Source of the DNA: Solenopsis invicta
Lineage: Eukaryota; Arthropoda; Insecta; Hymenoptera; Formicidae
Assembly: GCF_016802725.1 (NCBI RefSeq)
Contig: NC_052673.1
Span: forward strand, 13,775,037-13,839,036
DNA length: 64,000 nt
Direction of reading: 5' to 3'
A program made the position numbers and the translations under genes. Below are positions 62,441-64,000 of the stretch, in pieces; the stretch's first letter is position 1; each line of letters begins with the position of its first letter. The notes below the pieces were generated by a model. It was not told the origin of the DNA, searched no databases, and was given only the letters and a program-made list of their open reading frames with translations.

Positions 62441-64000
62441 TATATATATATGCGTGTATGTATATATATAATATGTCGTAATTTATATAGATATCATCGG
62501 GCACTATAACGGCAATCATAACATTCTGTTCTTTATCTCAGCACTATTGTTATTCAGAACGTCGCGTTTATCTATATAATGCCGAATAATGAACTAGCAA
62601 TCAGCAGCGGGCGTGAGGAAAAGCTTATTACAGTTTAATCGTGAAACTGCAGTGATCACGGACAGCTTCATAGTGTAGCGGAGAATTTACGTCGGTAGAA
62701 AAACATGATTTACAAGCGCGTGCTATCGTAGCGCGTTATTGCGCTTTTTATCGGCCGCAGGACATCAAATTTCCAACATGTTGGCGTGAAGTCTCTTTCG
62801 TTTACCGCGCGATGCGTTTTCTGTGTTCATTTAAACGCGTTTCTCTTTCTGCGCGGAAATTTTCCACAATGGCTTCGCAGCGGTAATTAATTTAGAACAG
62901 TGCGCTGCGAACAAATTAAGAGCTGATAGCTGTTTAATTGTTTCCTTATGTCGTAAAAAGAGCGAAGTATCACAGTTGCATTATTACATTCAATTAAATT
63001 ATCTAACGTTAATTTATGTATGTTATTTACTATAACTTTTTTTACTGTAACTCTTTTTTATTTACATGTTTTTCTGTTTACAGAACTGACAAAAATATCG
63101 AGATAGATGGTTTTTTAATTATCAAGATTAAAGATTTATGCAAATAATATTAAATAAATTAATACTATTGAACATTAATGATTAAAGAACATTTATAATT
63201 ATAAGTTGAAATCTATACTTACAATTAAATTATTTGATTAATTTATTAAAGAGTCTTAAAAAATGTGTAGTATTAAACTCCTAAATAAATCTATACGTTC
63301 GTAACTAAAAAAAATCAGAGATTCTTTGGAATCTTAATTGGAAATTTAATTGGAATTTTATTAAATAAATATAAAACTTTCGACTATTCACGTATGATTC
63401 TGTAGGGTGCTTTTTGGGATCGTGATAAAATCGTTTAAAATTTTGCTAATGATGCTATTGCTAATAGCAGAGACTTCAAGAAATTGCAAAATTGAATTTT
63501 CCCTGATTTGTACAAAAGCAAAGTTTTACTTAGATAGTGTTTCAGAGTTTAGTCTGCTCATTAATATGTTAATTCTTACAGTGCATAATTTTGTAATAGC
63601 ATAAATCACCGAAACCTGAGAGTCCAAAAAGAAAATTATTTATTAAATATGCAATTTAATTGTAATTATTTAAATATATTTTCTATTGCCAAATGTAAAA
63701 TTTAACACTCACTGCTTTTTACAACACTTTCAGTTTATTATTATATATTATTATAAGTTTTTGTATTATAACTTCTCTGCTATTGCAATTATATAATATA
63801 TATTGTAGTTTATAATATAAGCCTGTAAAAAAGTTTTAATATCCATTTTATTTGTATGAAGTGATTTTGTCGAAAAAGAGAATGACTAAAAAAATGAGTG
63901 AAAAGGAGGGAGAGAGGGAGAAAGAGAGAATCATTCGCCAAAATTCATTGACTTCAATTTTGGGCAAATCTGAAATAAACCACGTGCAAGTAATATATCG
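62441..64000. other. Gene-less stretch
   Basis: It starts with a (TA)n-rich tract (62441-62475), then a GC-richer block at 62580-62930, then very AT-rich DNA. A 65-codon frame at 63407-63604 is hydrophobic and AT-driven without exon signals. Confidence 0.5.

Overview
This window looks like nuclear DNA from an insect, most likely a hymenopteran such as an ant. That rests on general texture only: very AT-rich sequence broken by short GC- and CpG-rich islands every 1-3 kb, many (GA)n, (TA)n and (GT)n microsatellites, short non-autonomous DNA transposons with TA or TATA target duplications, and the absence of any operon-like packing of reading frames. No gene places it taxonomically. I found no tRNA, rRNA, known microRNA, CRISPR array or prokaryotic or viral gene.

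Most of the window reads as intergenic or long-intron DNA. The best-supported coding sequence is a minus-strand terminal exon at 40246-40727. It has a clean 3' splice site, 159 sense codons with eight or more cysteines, a stop codon, and an AATAAA signal about 145 nt downstream. A second, weaker minus-strand candidate at 31419-31647 would encode one transmembrane helix plus a cytoplasmic tail. A few other open frames (12.2, 20.5 and 36.2 kb) have some exon-like traits but no recognised family. A juxtaposed 3'/5' splice site at 48353-48374 has the form of a recursive-splicing ratchet point, which would place that part inside a long plus-strand intron.

Repeat structure is richer than gene content. 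From left to right: a 231-bp imperfect palindrome (10.3 kb); a 173-bp inverted-repeat element (14.7 kb); two non-autonomous transposons with TATA duplications and related ends (19.2 and 26.4 kb); a loose inverted repeat (21.8 kb); a pair of about 75-bp inverted repeats 1.1 kb apart (38.5 and 39.7 kb); a decayed hAT-like stretch (47.6 kb); a 111-bp hairpin element (56.6 kb); a quasi-periodic array with a roughly 40-bp unit (59.4-59.8 kb) and a satellite cluster at 60.75-60.9 kb; and a 248-bp near-perfect foldback (62.2 kb). Regulatory-looking blocks include a dense cluster of ATTAG/CTAAT motifs at 30.74-30.86 kb and a hairpin-rich GC block at 32.2-32.5 kb. I see no multi-gene system. The observations worth following up are the Cys-rich exon, the possible ratchet point, the homeodomain-like cluster, the 40-bp array and the 38.5/39.7 kb inverted repeat.
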